A DNA stretch of 64,000 nt from Actinomycetales bacterium (GTDB lineage: Bacteria; Actinomycetota; Actinomycetes; Actinomycetales; Dermatophilaceae): positions 558,001-622,000 of the forward strand of contig JADJVX010000018.1 of NCBI GenBank assembly GCA_016710385.1. The letters run 5' to 3'. The notes beneath the pieces were generated by a model, which saw nothing but the letters and a program-made list of their open reading frames with translations, had not been told where the DNA came from and searched no databases. Below are positions 52,781 to 61,292 of the stretch, in pieces; the stretch's first letter is position 1, and each line of letters opens with the position of its first letter. The position numbers and the translations under genes were made by a program.

Positions 52781-53881
52781 TCACACCGCCATTCCGAACT
52801 GACCCGAGAAGCGGACATCCCCTTCGACGATGTCTCGCATGTCGCCGACGCCGTTGCGCAGCTGCAGCGCGCGCTCGATGCCGAAGCCGAACGCGAAGCC
52901 GGTGTAGACGTCGGGGTCGATGCCGCACGCCGTGAAGACCTTGCGGTTGACCATGCCGGAGCCACCGAGCTCGATCCAGCCCGAGCCACCGCAGGTGCGG
53001 CAGTCTCCACGGACCGCGGCCTCGGCGCCTAGGCAGGCGAAACACTCGAAGTCCGTTTCCATGGACGGCTCGGTGAATGGGAAGTACGAGGCGCGCACCC
53101 GGGTGCGCACGTCACCGAACATGGCCCGGACGAAGTGGTCGATCGACCCGCGCAAGTGGGCCATCGTCAGCCCCTTGTCGACCGCGAGCAGCTCGATCTG
53201 GTGGAAGACCGGTGTGTGAGTGGCGTCGAGGTCATCGGTGCGAAACACCTTGCCCGGCGCGACCACATAGATCGGCGGGGTGCGGGTGAGCATGGTGCGG
53301 ATCTGGATCGGCGAGGTCTGGGTGCGCAACACCAGGCCCCCGTCCGGTGGGTCGACGAAGAAGGTGTCCTGCATTTGCCGCGCCGGGTGGTCCTTGCCGA
53401 GGTTGAGCGCATCGAAGTTCATCCACTCCGACTCGACCTCAGGGCCCTCGGCCACCTCCCAGCCCTGCGCGACGAAGATGTCCATGAGGCGTTCCTGAGT
53501 GAGTTCCACCGGGTGGCGCGCGCCGACGGGGCGGCGGCCGGTCGGCACGGTGACATCGACCCGCTCCTCGACGAGGATGCGCTCGGCGGCCTGCTCCTGC
53601 AGGTGCGCCTCCCGCGCCTCGTATGCCGTGCGCACGGCATCCATCGCGGCCCCCACCCGCTTGCCCGCCTCGGCCTTGGCGCTCGGTGGCAGTGCACCGA
53701 TCTCGCGGCGGGCAGCGGCGACCGCCCCCTTGTCGAGGTGGGCGAGCCGGGCGGCCTTGAGTGCCTCGAGGTCCGCAGCCGCTGCGAAGGCCGCGGTCGC
53801 TGCCTCGATGGCGGCGGCCAGAGCGTCGGGTTGGAGGGCGGCGACCTCGACAGGGTCGTAGGAACTGTTCGGTGCAGACAT
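52781..53881 (-). CDS. pheS: Phenylalanyl-tRNA synthetase alpha subunit
   Basis: Class II catalytic subunit. The 366-residue protein has an N-terminal coiled coil (AAFAAAADLEALKAARLAHL), then HPVELTQERLMDIFVAQGWEV, ALNLGKDHPARQMQDTFFVD and FHQIELLAVDKGLTMAHLRGS. Motif 3 is GFAFGFGIERALQL. The ATG at 53879-53881 starts MSAPNSSYDPVEV. No T-box or attenuator is evident in the 135-bp gap upstream. A palindromic ATGCCGTGCGCACGGCAT lies in the coding sequence at about 53626-53643. Confidence 0.97.
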   Translation of the reverse strand: MSAPNSSYDPVEVAALQPDALAAAIEAATAAFAAAADLEALKAARLAHLDKGAVAAARREIGALPPSAKAEAGKRVGAAMDAVRTAYEAREAHLQEQAAERILVEERVDVTVPTGRRPVGARHPVELTQERLMDIFVAQGWEVAEGPEVESEWMNFDALNLGKDHPARQMQDTFFVDPPDGGLVLRTQTSPIQIRTMLTRTPPIYVVAPGKVFRTDDLDATHTPVFHQIELLAVDKGLTMAHLRGSIDHFVRAMFGDVRTRVRASYFPFTEPSMETDFECFACLGAEAAVRGDCRTCGGSGWIELGGSGMVNRKVFTACGIDPDVYTGFAFGFGIERALQLRNGVGDMRDIVEGDVRFSGQFGMAV

Positions 53882-54016
53882 GGTGCCTATATCGGTCGAT
53901 GGGCGGGGACGCGGCGCTGTTGCGAGTGGCGGGTCATTCACGATCCGGCGCCCGAGTCTACGGCGTGGGCGCCGCCGCCCACGGGATGCCGGCACCGGCG
54001 GACCGGCGGGCTGGGC

Positions 54017-54808
54017 TTATCGCAGGCGCGAGGACTCGTAGAGGCACACCGTGGCGGCCATTGCGAGGTTGAGCGACTCGGCCAGGCCGTGGATCGGCAC
54101 CCGCACCACCTCGTCGCACTCCTGCCGCACCGGCTCGGGCAGGCCCCAGGCCTCGTTGCCCATGACCCACGCATGCGGAGCGTCGAGGTCGACCTCGGTC
54201 AGCGTGGTCGTGCCCGCGCCGTCGGCTGCGAGGGTGCGCACCCCCGCCTCGCGCAGGTGACGCAGCACGTCTTCGATGGCCATCCCGGTCACCACCGGCA
54301 CGTGGAAGATCGATCCGGCGGTCGCACGCACCACCTTGGGGGCGTGGATGTCGACGCTGCTCGCGGTGACAATGACGGCGTCGGCACCGAAGGCGTCCGC
54401 CCCGCGCAACACCGTGCCGGCGTTCCCGGGGTCGCGCACCTGGCTGAGCACGACGAGCAGCCGCGGCCGCGTCGCGAGCACCTGCGCGAGGCTCGTGGTG
54501 ACCGCCCGGCATACCGCGAGCAGGCCTTGCGGCGCGTCGGTGTCGCACATGCTCGCGAGCACGTCGTCCGAGCAGCGGTGCACGGACAGCGCGCCGTCGC
54601 GTGCCGCGGCCACGATGTCGGTATGCCGTGCGGCGGCGTCCTGGGTGACGTAGAGGTCGCGCACGGTCTCGGGACGGTGAGTGACCGCTTCGCGGACCGC
54701 TTGGGGGCCTTCGGCGAGGAAGAGACCGGTGCGCTCACGCATCGAGCGCCGGGACAGAGCCCGCACCGCCTTCACCCGGTCGGAACGGATGTTGGTCAAG
54801 ACGGCCAC
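54017..54808 (-). CDS. SpoU/TrmH family RNA methyltransferase
   Basis: 2'-O-methyltransferase with the SPOUT knot. The 263-residue protein has an N-terminal substrate-binding domain (LAEGPQAVREAV) and the three SPOUT motifs: VRDPGNAGTVLRGADAFGAD, WVMGNEAWGLPEPV and RVPIHGLAESLNLAMAATV. It lies downstream of rplT, a common place for this gene; the target nucleotide is unknown. Confidence 0.93.
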   Translation of the reverse strand: MAVLTNIRSDRVKAVRALSRRSMRERTGLFLAEGPQAVREAVTHRPETVRDLYVTQDAAARHTDIVAAARDGALSVHRCSDDVLASMCDTDAPQGLLAVCRAVTTSLAQVLATRPRLLVVLSQVRDPGNAGTVLRGADAFGADAVIVTASSVDIHAPKVVRATAGSIFHVPVVTGMAIEDVLRHLREAGVRTLAADGAGTTTLTEVDLDAPHAWVMGNEAWGLPEPVRQECDEVVRVPIHGLAESLNLAMAATVCLYESSRLR

Positions 54809-54858
54809 GGACGCCCTTTCCCGGCGCTCGGTCGTGAACTGAGGGTGCGACGACTCGG

Positions 54859-55242
54859 TCAGGCCGCGTCGCCGGCCGGCACCTGGGCCGGGACGTTGGC
54901 GCGGGCCAACTCGACGAGGGCGGCGAAGGCCGTCGCGTCGTTAACGGCCAGGTCGGCAAGGATCTTGCGGTCGACCTCGACCCCAGCGGCCTTGAGGCCC
55001 TGCATGAACCGGTTGTAGGTCATCCCGTTGGCGCGGGCCGCCGCGTTGATGCGCTGGATCCACAGCCGGCGGAAGTCACCCTTCTTGGCGCGACGGTCCC
55101 GGTAGGCATAGCCGAGCGAGTGGACGACCTGCTCCTTGGCCTTGCGGTAGAGCCGCGAGCGCTGTCCGCGGTAGCCGCTGGCGCGCTCGAGGACGACCCG
55201 GCGCTTCTTCTGGGCGTTCAACGCCCGCTTCACGCGTGCCAC
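54859..55242 (-). CDS. rplT: Ribosomal protein L20
   Basis: Assembles early on 23S rRNA. The 127-residue protein has ARVKRALNAQKKRRVVLERASGY and RRLWIQRINAAAR. Normal length is about 118-120, with an Ala/Pro tail (PAQVPAGDAA). Follows rpmI by 33 bp. Confidence 0.98.
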   Translation of the reverse strand: MARVKRALNAQKKRRVVLERASGYRGQRSRLYRKAKEQVVHSLGYAYRDRRAKKGDFRRLWIQRINAAARANGMTYNRFMQGLKAAGVEVDRKILADLAVNDATAFAALVELARANVPAQVPAGDAA

Positions 55243-55275
55243 GTGAGTTCTCCTTCGTCGTTGGGGCGGGCGGCG

Positions 55276-55470
55276 TCAGATGCCGAGCAGCCGCTTGACC
55301 TTCTTGGTGTCGGGGGCGGACAGCTGGACGTCACCGGAGATCGAGCGCATCTCCTTGCTCGACTTCACCTCGAGGCGGTGACGGCCGCCGGCCTGCTCGC
55401 GCATGATCTTGCCGGTGCCGGTGACGCGGAAGCGCTTCTTCGCCCCGCTGTGGGTCTTGTTCTTCGGCAT
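55276..55470 (-). CDS. rpmI: Ribosomal protein L35
   Basis: The 64-residue protein begins PKNKTHSGAKKRFRVTGTGK and ends KKVKRLLGI, the complete family. The ATG at 55468-55470 sits mid-way in a longer open frame; upstream codons have no similarity. Third in the infC-rpmI-rplT operon order. Confidence 0.98.
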   Translation of the reverse strand: MPKNKTHSGAKKRFRVTGTGKIMREQAGGRHRLEVKSSKEMRSISGDVQLSAPDTKKVKRLLGI

Positions 55471-55567
55471 GATGTGCCGATCTCCTTCTGCGTATGGTCC
55501 CGGGCGGTGATGACCGTCGGGGTCGTGCTGGTTGGCGATGCCCGGCCAGTGCCGAGGCAGTGGTGCA

Positions 55568-56569
55568 TCAGGCCTTGGGAGCCCGAGGGGTGGGACGAGG
55601 TGTCGGAGGAGCCGGACGAGCGGCCGCAGGACGGGGCCTGGGCGTCGGCGCACCAGGCGACGACGGAGCGCTGGGCGTGGGAACTGCCGAGGCGCGCCCA
55701 CGCGGAGCCGGGGCCGGCTTGGCCGCAGCCTGCTTGGCCGGAGCAGACGTGGCCGGCGCTGACGGAGCCGCTGCCGCTGCGGTGTCGGAAGGGGACGGTG
55801 CCGTGGGGCCCGGGGAACCAGTGGCGGGCGCAGTCACTCGCTCCGGAACGGACACTTCAAATGCAGGTGTGGCGACCGGTGCAGGTGTGGCGACCGCTGC
55901 AGGAGCGGCGGCCGGTGCAGGAGCAGCGACGGGTGCGGAAGTCACCGCTGTTTCGGGTGCAGCCTCGGGCGCCGGAGGCAGGACCTCGCCACCCTCGCCA
56001 GCGCCACTGCGGGCCGGGGCGGATTCCCGGGCCCGACGCGCCTCAGCCTTGGCTTCGGCCTTCCGCTTGGTCGGCCCGATGACCATGATCATGTTGCGGC
56101 CGTCCTGCTTGGGGGCCGACTCGACGAAGCCGAGTTCGATGACATCCTCGGCCAACCGCTGCAGCAACCGGAAGCCCAACTCGGGACGCGACTGTTCGCG
56201 CCCGCGGAACATGATCGTCACCTTGACCTTGTCGCCGGCCTTGAGGAAGCGCTCGACGTGGCCCTTCTTGGTGCCGTAGTCATGCGGGTCGATCTTGGGG
56301 CGGAGTTTGATCTCCTTGATGACCGTGTTGACCTGGTTCTTGCGGGCCTCCCGGGCCTTGAGCGCGGCTTCGTACTTGAACTTGCCGAAGTCCATGAGCT
56401 TGGCGACCGGGGGACGCGCCATCGGCGCGACCTCCACGAGGTCGAGGTCGGCGTCGGCGGCCAGCCGCAGCGCCTCCTCGACGCGGACGATCCCGACCTG
56501 CTCCCCGTTGGGGCCGACCAGGCGCACCTCGGGGACCCGGATGCGCTCGTTGATACGAGGCTCGCTGAT
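55568..56569 (-). CDS. infC: Translation initiation factor IF-3, AUC start, long Ala/Pro tail
   Basis: Binds the 30S subunit and checks start codons. Residues 1-180 are the two-domain IF3 (ISEPRINERIRVPEVRLVGP, FGKFKYEAALKAREARKNQ, MFRGREQSRPELG, MIMVIGPTKRK). The protein starts at ATC 56567-56569 because an AAGGAG lies 6 nt upstream (56576-56581) and the family N-terminus begins here. AUU/AUC starts are classic for infC, allowing IF3 to limit its own synthesis. An in-frame ATG at 56632 would add 21 unrelated codons with no ribosome site. Residues about 185-333 are a low-complexity Ala/Pro/Thr tail, so total length is 333 instead of about 180. Confidence 0.94.
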   Translation of the reverse strand: MSEPRINERIRVPEVRLVGPNGEQVGIVRVEEALRLAADADLDLVEVAPMARPPVAKLMDFGKFKYEAALKAREARKNQVNTVIKEIKLRPKIDPHDYGTKKGHVERFLKAGDKVKVTIMFRGREQSRPELGFRLLQRLAEDVIELGFVESAPKQDGRNMIMVIGPTKRKAEAKAEARRARESAPARSGAGEGGEVLPPAPEAAPETAVTSAPVAAPAPAAAPAAVATPAPVATPAFEVSVPERVTAPATGSPGPTAPSPSDTAAAAAPSAPATSAPAKQAAAKPAPAPRGRASAVPTPSAPSSPGAPTPRPRPAAARPAPPTPRPTPRAPKA

Positions 56570-56581
56570 GTGGTGCTCCTT
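56567..56581 (-). promoter_or_regulatory. infC ribosome site and ATC start codon
   Basis: On the minus strand: AAGGAG, 6-nt spacer CACCAC, then ATC. This is the only well-placed ribosome site near the IF3 N-terminus, and ATC is the codon it points to. Confidence 0.8.
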
Positions 56582-56910
56582 AAGAGTCTTCGTGCGGGTG
56601 ACCCCGGAAACGAAAGAAGGCCTCTTTCGCATCGTCGATGCGCAAGAAGCCGTCCCGGTTCCAGGGAGTCCGTGGCCGCGTATGGCGACCGTCGGGCTCG
56701 ATCCGCTCGGTCACCTGGAGATGACGGCCATTGCGCCGCACTCCGATGCCGGATCGGATCTGGACCGACCCCTCGACCTGGCGGCCGAGTGGGTGGAAGC
56801 CGGGGGCTTCTCTTTGCACACCGGGTTCGGAATCACGCCACCCGCACCCATATGGGCGCGCGCAAGGATCATCAGACCCGGTTGGTCAAGACGCAAGGTT
56901 ATCAGTTCGT
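56570..56910 (-). other. infC leader region with hairpins
   Basis: No gene fits in these 341 bp. On the minus-strand transcript a CGAAAGA/TCTTTCG stem (56611-56629, 5-nt loop) is followed in the DNA by a GCATCG/CGATGC stem (56629-56641), 40-70 nt before the infC start. These could be a leader that responds to IF3 or L20. The promoter was not assigned; a TTGACC at 56884-56889 lacks a convincing -10. Confidence 0.55.
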
Positions 56911-58815
56911 TCAGGGTGCCGTCGCGACGAGCCCATCGATGGACAGCGTGATCGGAGCGTTGGTCGCCGAGGCCGACAGATAGGGCACCACACCGATGGC
57001 TCCGGGGCCCTGCAGACCCACGGTCGAGTCGGTCACGGTCACCGCCCAGGCGATCGGTTCCGGACTGCCCACCATCCATGCCTTCGCGCGGATCGTGGTC
57101 GGCGCGGTCCCCGTCACCTGGACTCGCAGGTTGACCGGCACACCGGGCGAGATGGTCACCGCGGTCGCAACCTCTGGTGCCAATGTGGTTTCGACTCCCG
57201 ACGCATCGGTCCGGGTCAGAGCAATCCCGAGACCGCCGGTGGGCTGGATGCGAGCCTCGGCCCGGTATTGTCCGGCCGCCGTCGATCGGCCGACCAGGCC
57301 GGCATACACGCCCTTGCCCGTCGGAGCCTTGTCGGTCGCCACCGTGACCTTGAGGTCGGCGGACGCAGCCGAGATCTGGCTCAGGAGCGCCGAGCCGCCC
57401 TTGCCGGCGGTGAGCGCGATGGACCCGACACTGCCGTTGACCGAGAACGTGCCCGGTGCGGCCTTGACGGTCCAGGCGCCTCCGGTGGTCGCCGTGCCCC
57501 AGCCGTCGGTGACGGTGCGGGTGAAGTCGTCGGTGGCCAGGACGGGCGCAGCAGGGGTCACCTGCCGGGTCGTCGTGGCGGTCAGGCCGCCGGCGTCGGT
57601 GACGGTGAGCGTCACGGTGTAGGTGCCCGCCTGCCCGTAGGCATGTGTGGTCGTCGCACCGGTGCCGGTGCTGCCATCACCAAAGGACCACTGGTATGCC
57701 GTGAGGGCACCGTCCGCGTCGCGGGACCCTGAGCCGTCGACGGTGCAGGTCAACCCCGTGCAGGCAGCGGTGAAGGCGGCCGTTGGCGGTGAGTTGGCTG
57801 GCGCAGCCGCGATGGTGAAGGCGTCGGTGAAGGAGCCGGAGGTCGGCACGAAGGATGCCTTGAGGTCCGACGCGGTGACCGTGAAGTCGAGGAAACCCCA
57901 CGTCGGGTTGACATTGGCCCCGGACGAGGCGAGGAAATAGGGCGCCTCGGGGTCGGTCGCAGAGATCTGATGCAGCGCGCGACCGCCGGTGGCGACGGTC
58001 GCGAAGACCGTGCCGGCTCCCTTCTTCATCGAACTGTCGGGGTCGGCGACGCACGCCGGGTTGGCGGCGCTGCCGGGCACGATCGAGGGGCAGGTCGCGC
58101 CATGGGCCAGCTGAGCGGTGCGTTGGTAGACGTGGTCATGCCCGGTGAGCACGAGGTCGACCTTCTTGGCGACCAGCAGGTTGAGGATGTCGGCGCCCGG
58201 CTCGCAGGAGTACTCCCCGACCGACAGGCACGGCTTGTGCATCCCCACGACGACCCAGGGCACTCCTTTGGCGCGGGCGCCGTCGATGGCGGCGGCTGTC
58301 CAGGCGTAGCGAGCGGTGCCCGCGGCATAAGACCACGTGCTGTCGGTAAAGGGGATATTGGGGGAAATCATCACAAACCGCACCAGTGGTGCCTCGCGCG
58401 GCACGTCGACGTAATACTGCCGGGCATAGGAGCCGACCACGCCGGGCAATTGATTGGGAAGGCACGCGGCGAAGTCGTTGATATTGCCGTTCTGACCATT
58501 GCTCTCGTGATTGCCGGCCAGCAACTCGACGGGGAAACCCTCCCCCATTCGGGCAGTCACCAGGTCGCACCACGCTTGCTCCGAGCCGGTCAGGCCATAG
58601 GACAGGTCGCCCAGCGCCAGCGCAAGATCTGGGTTGCGCGTCTTCATGCCCGCGAACACCTGCTGGGTCAGCGTCCCTTCGCCGAAATCCCCCGCCGCCG
58701 TGATCCGCACCTGCGCCGGCGTCGTCGCCGCGTTGACCTGCGCCCCCCACGTGGTCGCGCCGGCGACAGCCGCCACGAGAGAAAGGACCAGGGCTGCCCC
58801 TACCCGTCGGTTCAT
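56911..58815 (-). CDS. Secreted metallophosphatase with PKD domain
   Basis: A 634-residue exported phosphatase. It has a signal peptide (1-30, hydrophobic VGAALVLSLVAAVAGATTWG), then a calcineurin-like domain to about residue 290 with GDFG, LGDLSYG, LLAGNHES, VGMHKP and LTGHDHVYQRT. A PKD domain follows (about 345-430, PPTAAFTAACTGLTCTVDGSG), then a C-terminal beta-sandwich (DDFTRTVTDGWGTATTGG onwards). Substrate unknown. The ATG at 58813-58815 lacks a ribosome site; TACTGT 7 bases upstream could be a leaderless promoter. The next gene is a shorter paralogue. Confidence 0.88.
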   Translation of the reverse strand: MNRRVGAALVLSLVAAVAGATTWGAQVNAATTPAQVRITAAGDFGEGTLTQQVFAGMKTRNPDLALALGDLSYGLTGSEQAWCDLVTARMGEGFPVELLAGNHESNGQNGNINDFAACLPNQLPGVVGSYARQYYVDVPREAPLVRFVMISPNIPFTDSTWSYAAGTARYAWTAAAIDGARAKGVPWVVVGMHKPCLSVGEYSCEPGADILNLLVAKKVDLVLTGHDHVYQRTAQLAHGATCPSIVPGSAANPACVADPDSSMKKGAGTVFATVATGGRALHQISATDPEAPYFLASSGANVNPTWGFLDFTVTASDLKASFVPTSGSFTDAFTIAAAPANSPPTAAFTAACTGLTCTVDGSGSRDADGALTAYQWSFGDGSTGTGATTTHAYGQAGTYTVTLTVTDAGGLTATTTRQVTPAAPVLATDDFTRTVTDGWGTATTGGAWTVKAAPGTFSVNGSVGSIALTAGKGGSALLSQISAASADLKVTVATDKAPTGKGVYAGLVGRSTAAGQYRAEARIQPTGGLGIALTRTDASGVETTLAPEVATAVTISPGVPVNLRVQVTGTAPTTIRAKAWMVGSPEPIAWAVTVTDSTVGLQGPGAIGVVPYLSASATNAPITLSIDGLVATAP

Positions 58816-58872
58816 AGGCCGCACAGTAGCGCCCGCACGACGACGCGAAGAACGCCCGGTATGCCGTGCCCG

Positions 58873-59898
58873 TTATGTCCCTCGGGTCACGGTAAACGCA
58901 TCGGTGAAACCATCACCCGCAGTGGGGACAAATCGGGCGGATAGCCGATCCGTGGCGATGTCGAGCGCGAGGAATCCCCACGTCGGGCGCAGATTTCGAC
59001 CACTGATCGCGGCGAAGTACGGCCCCTCCGGGTCATCGGTCTTGACGGCATACAGGTCGGCCCCGCCGGTGCCCACCGTGACGAAGGTCGTGCCGCTGCC
59101 CTGCCGCGAGGTCTCCGACGTCGAGGCGACGCAGCGGCGGTTGTACGTGCCGGGGACGAGCGTCGGGCAGTCCGCTCCCTGAGCCAAGGGGAAGGTGCGC
59201 TGATAGGTGTGTTCATGGCCGGACACGACGAGGTCGGCCCCGGCCGCGACGAGCAGATTCAGCACGTCGGCCCCGACCTCGCACGACCGCGTGCCGGCGT
59301 TGAGGCAGGGAATGTGCATCCCCACCACGGTCCACAGCCCAGCGGCCCGCGCGCTGGAGATCGCGGCGGTGGTCCACGCCGCGCGCGGCGACCCGACGGC
59401 ATACGACCAGGTGCCTTCGGGGAAGGTGAGCTGTGGCGAGATCATCACCAGGCGCACCACCGGCTTGTCGCGCGGGAGGTCGAGGTAGTACTCACGACCA
59501 TAGGTGCCGACCAACCCGTCGAGCCGGTTGGGCAGACAGCGCGCGAACGCGTCGATGCTGCCGTTGACGTCATTGGACTCGTGGTTGCCCGAGAGCAGCT
59601 CGAACGGGATGTCCGGGCCGAGGTGCCGGGTGACGAAGGAACACCAGGAGCTTTCCTCGCCGGTCACGCCATAGCTCAGGTCGCCCACGGCGAAAGTGGC
59701 GTCGACGCCCGCCGCCCGCATCCCCTGCAGCACCGATGCGGTGCGATCCGAGGCCCCGAAGTCGCCTGCCAGGGCGATCGAGACGCGATCGGACGTCGCG
59801 TGCCTCGACCAAGCCCAGCCACCGGCCGCGATCGCCGCGATGAGCACAGCGATCAGCGCCGGTAACGCTGCGCGGGAGCGGGGACGTGGACTCGGCAC
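58873..59898 (-). CDS. Membrane-anchored or secreted metallophosphatase, paralogue
   Basis: A 341-residue protein homologous to the N-terminal half of the preceding phosphatase: N-terminal hydrophobic segment (ALPALIAVLIAAIAAGGWAW), VSIALAGDFGASD, AVGDLSYGVTG, LSGNHESND, VVGMHIPC, VVSGHEHTYQRT. It lacks the PKD and C-terminal domains. The basic N-terminus and lack of an obvious cleavage site allow either a signal peptide or an anchor. GTG at 59896-59898; upstream in-frame codons are unrelated. Oriented the same way as its partner, 57 bp apart. Confidence 0.87.
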   Translation of the reverse strand: MPSPRPRSRAALPALIAVLIAAIAAGGWAWSRHATSDRVSIALAGDFGASDRTASVLQGMRAAGVDATFAVGDLSYGVTGEESSWCSFVTRHLGPDIPFELLSGNHESNDVNGSIDAFARCLPNRLDGLVGTYGREYYLDLPRDKPVVRLVMISPQLTFPEGTWSYAVGSPRAAWTTAAISSARAAGLWTVVGMHIPCLNAGTRSCEVGADVLNLLVAAGADLVVSGHEHTYQRTFPLAQGADCPTLVPGTYNRRCVASTSETSRQGSGTTFVTVGTGGADLYAVKTDDPEGPYFAAISGRNLRPTWGFLALDIATDRLSARFVPTAGDGFTDAFTVTRGT

Positions 59899-59929
59899 GG
59901 CAGCGAGCGTAATGCGCCGCGAGGGCAGC

Positions 59930-61249
59930 TCAGCGCAGGACGGCCGTGCGGGCCATCCACTGCCGCCGCGCCCGGATCGCACCCGAGCCCGCGATGGCCA
60001 CGACGAGTCCGACGATCGAGACCCCGATGAACCCCCAGCCCCAACCCAAGTGGTCGATGGCATAACCGGACAGTGGTGCCCCGAGCGCTTGACCCCCGGT
60101 CATCGCCGAACCGTGCCAACCCATCGCCTCACCGCGGAAGCGCTCCGGAACGATCCGGGACAGGTGGTCGACGGTGGCTGTGATCGTCGGGGCACAGAGC
60201 AGTCCGCACACGGTGACCAGGCCGACGAACATCGGCATGCCGGTTGCCAGACCCACCGGCAAGGTGGTGATCGCCAGCCCACCCAGCAGCCAGAACACCG
60301 AGATGGAGCGATGCATCGCACCGTAAGCCAGACCCCCGATGAGCGAGCCCAGCCCCCAGAGGGAGAGCACCCAACCGATCGCGGTGGCCTGCCCCATCTG
60401 ACGCAGCGCTGCGACGATCGCGACGTCGGTGCCGGCCAGGACGATCGTCGATGCGGCTGCCGCGGCATAGACCGCGAGCGCGCCGGGGGTGATCCAGGCC
60501 CGGACGCCGGCGCCGCTGGGATCGACCGGGTCCTGCGCTCCAGCCGCCGGTATGCCGTTCCCCGGCTTTCGGTCGCCGGTCGGGTCGGTCGCCGGGTGGG
60601 CAGCGGAGGACAGGATGTCGCCCTTGGCGGAGGGATCGGCCGCGGTCGATCTGGCGGCGTCCGCTGCAGCCACCGTCATCGCCGGGTCGGCCAGGTACAG
60701 GACCGCCGCGGCGACGGTGTTGGCGATGGCGAGGATAAGCAGCACCCAGCGGGTGTCATAGGTAGCCGCCGCCCACACCGCGACGGCCGGACCGATCATG
60801 AACGACAGCTCGGTGAACACCGAGTCCAGCGACAGGGCACTCCGGCGGCGTTCCTCGGGAACGACCACGATGAGAGCCTGACGCAGGATCGAGAACGACG
60901 GCACGGCGAAAGCCCCCGCGACGATGCTGCCGGGCAGCAGCACGGCATACGGGAGGAACGGCATGGCTGTCCACAGCAGACCGGTGACGACGATCGACGG
61001 TGCGACGGTGCGCCGCAGCCCGTAACGGTCGAGCAAACGGCCGCGCCAGGGTGCCGACAAGGCCAGGGCGATGGTGAAGGCCGCGCTGACCAGGCCGGCC
61101 TCGCCATAGCTGCGCCCCAAGGTGCTCACCACATGCAGGGTGAGGACGATGCCGATGGCGAACATCGGCAGACGGATCGCGAAGGCCAAGGCGAAGACCC
61201 TCCGGACCTCCCCCAGGGCGAGGATGTCGCGGTAGGGCTGCATACGCAT
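59930..61249 (-). CDS. MFS transporter
   Basis: A 439-residue major facilitator protein of the drug-exporter-like group, with about 12 spans. It has the loop 2-3 motif PWRGRLLDRYGLRRT. A long low-complexity cytoplasmic insert (about residues 190-245, Ala/Asp/Pro-rich) lies between its halves. Substrate unknown. ATG start at 61249 (MRMQPYRDILALGEV). Confidence 0.88.
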   Translation of the reverse strand: MRMQPYRDILALGEVRRVFALAFAIRLPMFAIGIVLTLHVVSTLGRSYGEAGLVSAAFTIALALSAPWRGRLLDRYGLRRTVAPSIVVTGLLWTAMPFLPYAVLLPGSIVAGAFAVPSFSILRQALIVVVPEERRRSALSLDSVFTELSFMIGPAVAVWAAATYDTRWVLLILAIANTVAAAVLYLADPAMTVAAADAARSTAADPSAKGDILSSAAHPATDPTGDRKPGNGIPAAGAQDPVDPSGAGVRAWITPGALAVYAAAAASTIVLAGTDVAIVAALRQMGQATAIGWVLSLWGLGSLIGGLAYGAMHRSISVFWLLGGLAITTLPVGLATGMPMFVGLVTVCGLLCAPTITATVDHLSRIVPERFRGEAMGWHGSAMTGGQALGAPLSGYAIDHLGWGWGFIGVSIVGLVVAIAGSGAIRARRQWMARTAVLR

Positions 61250-61292
61250 CCCCTCAGGATCGCAGACCCAGGCCGCCGAGAGCGAACCGATA

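Noticed and set aside
56570..56632. Upstream ATG (56632) as the infC start
   Set aside because: No ribosome site, no family similarity in the added 21 residues, and a hairpin spans it; ATC with AAGGAG fits better.
56884..56889. TTGACC as -35 of an infC promoter
   Set aside because: No acceptable -10 at 16-18 bp; kept only as a remark.
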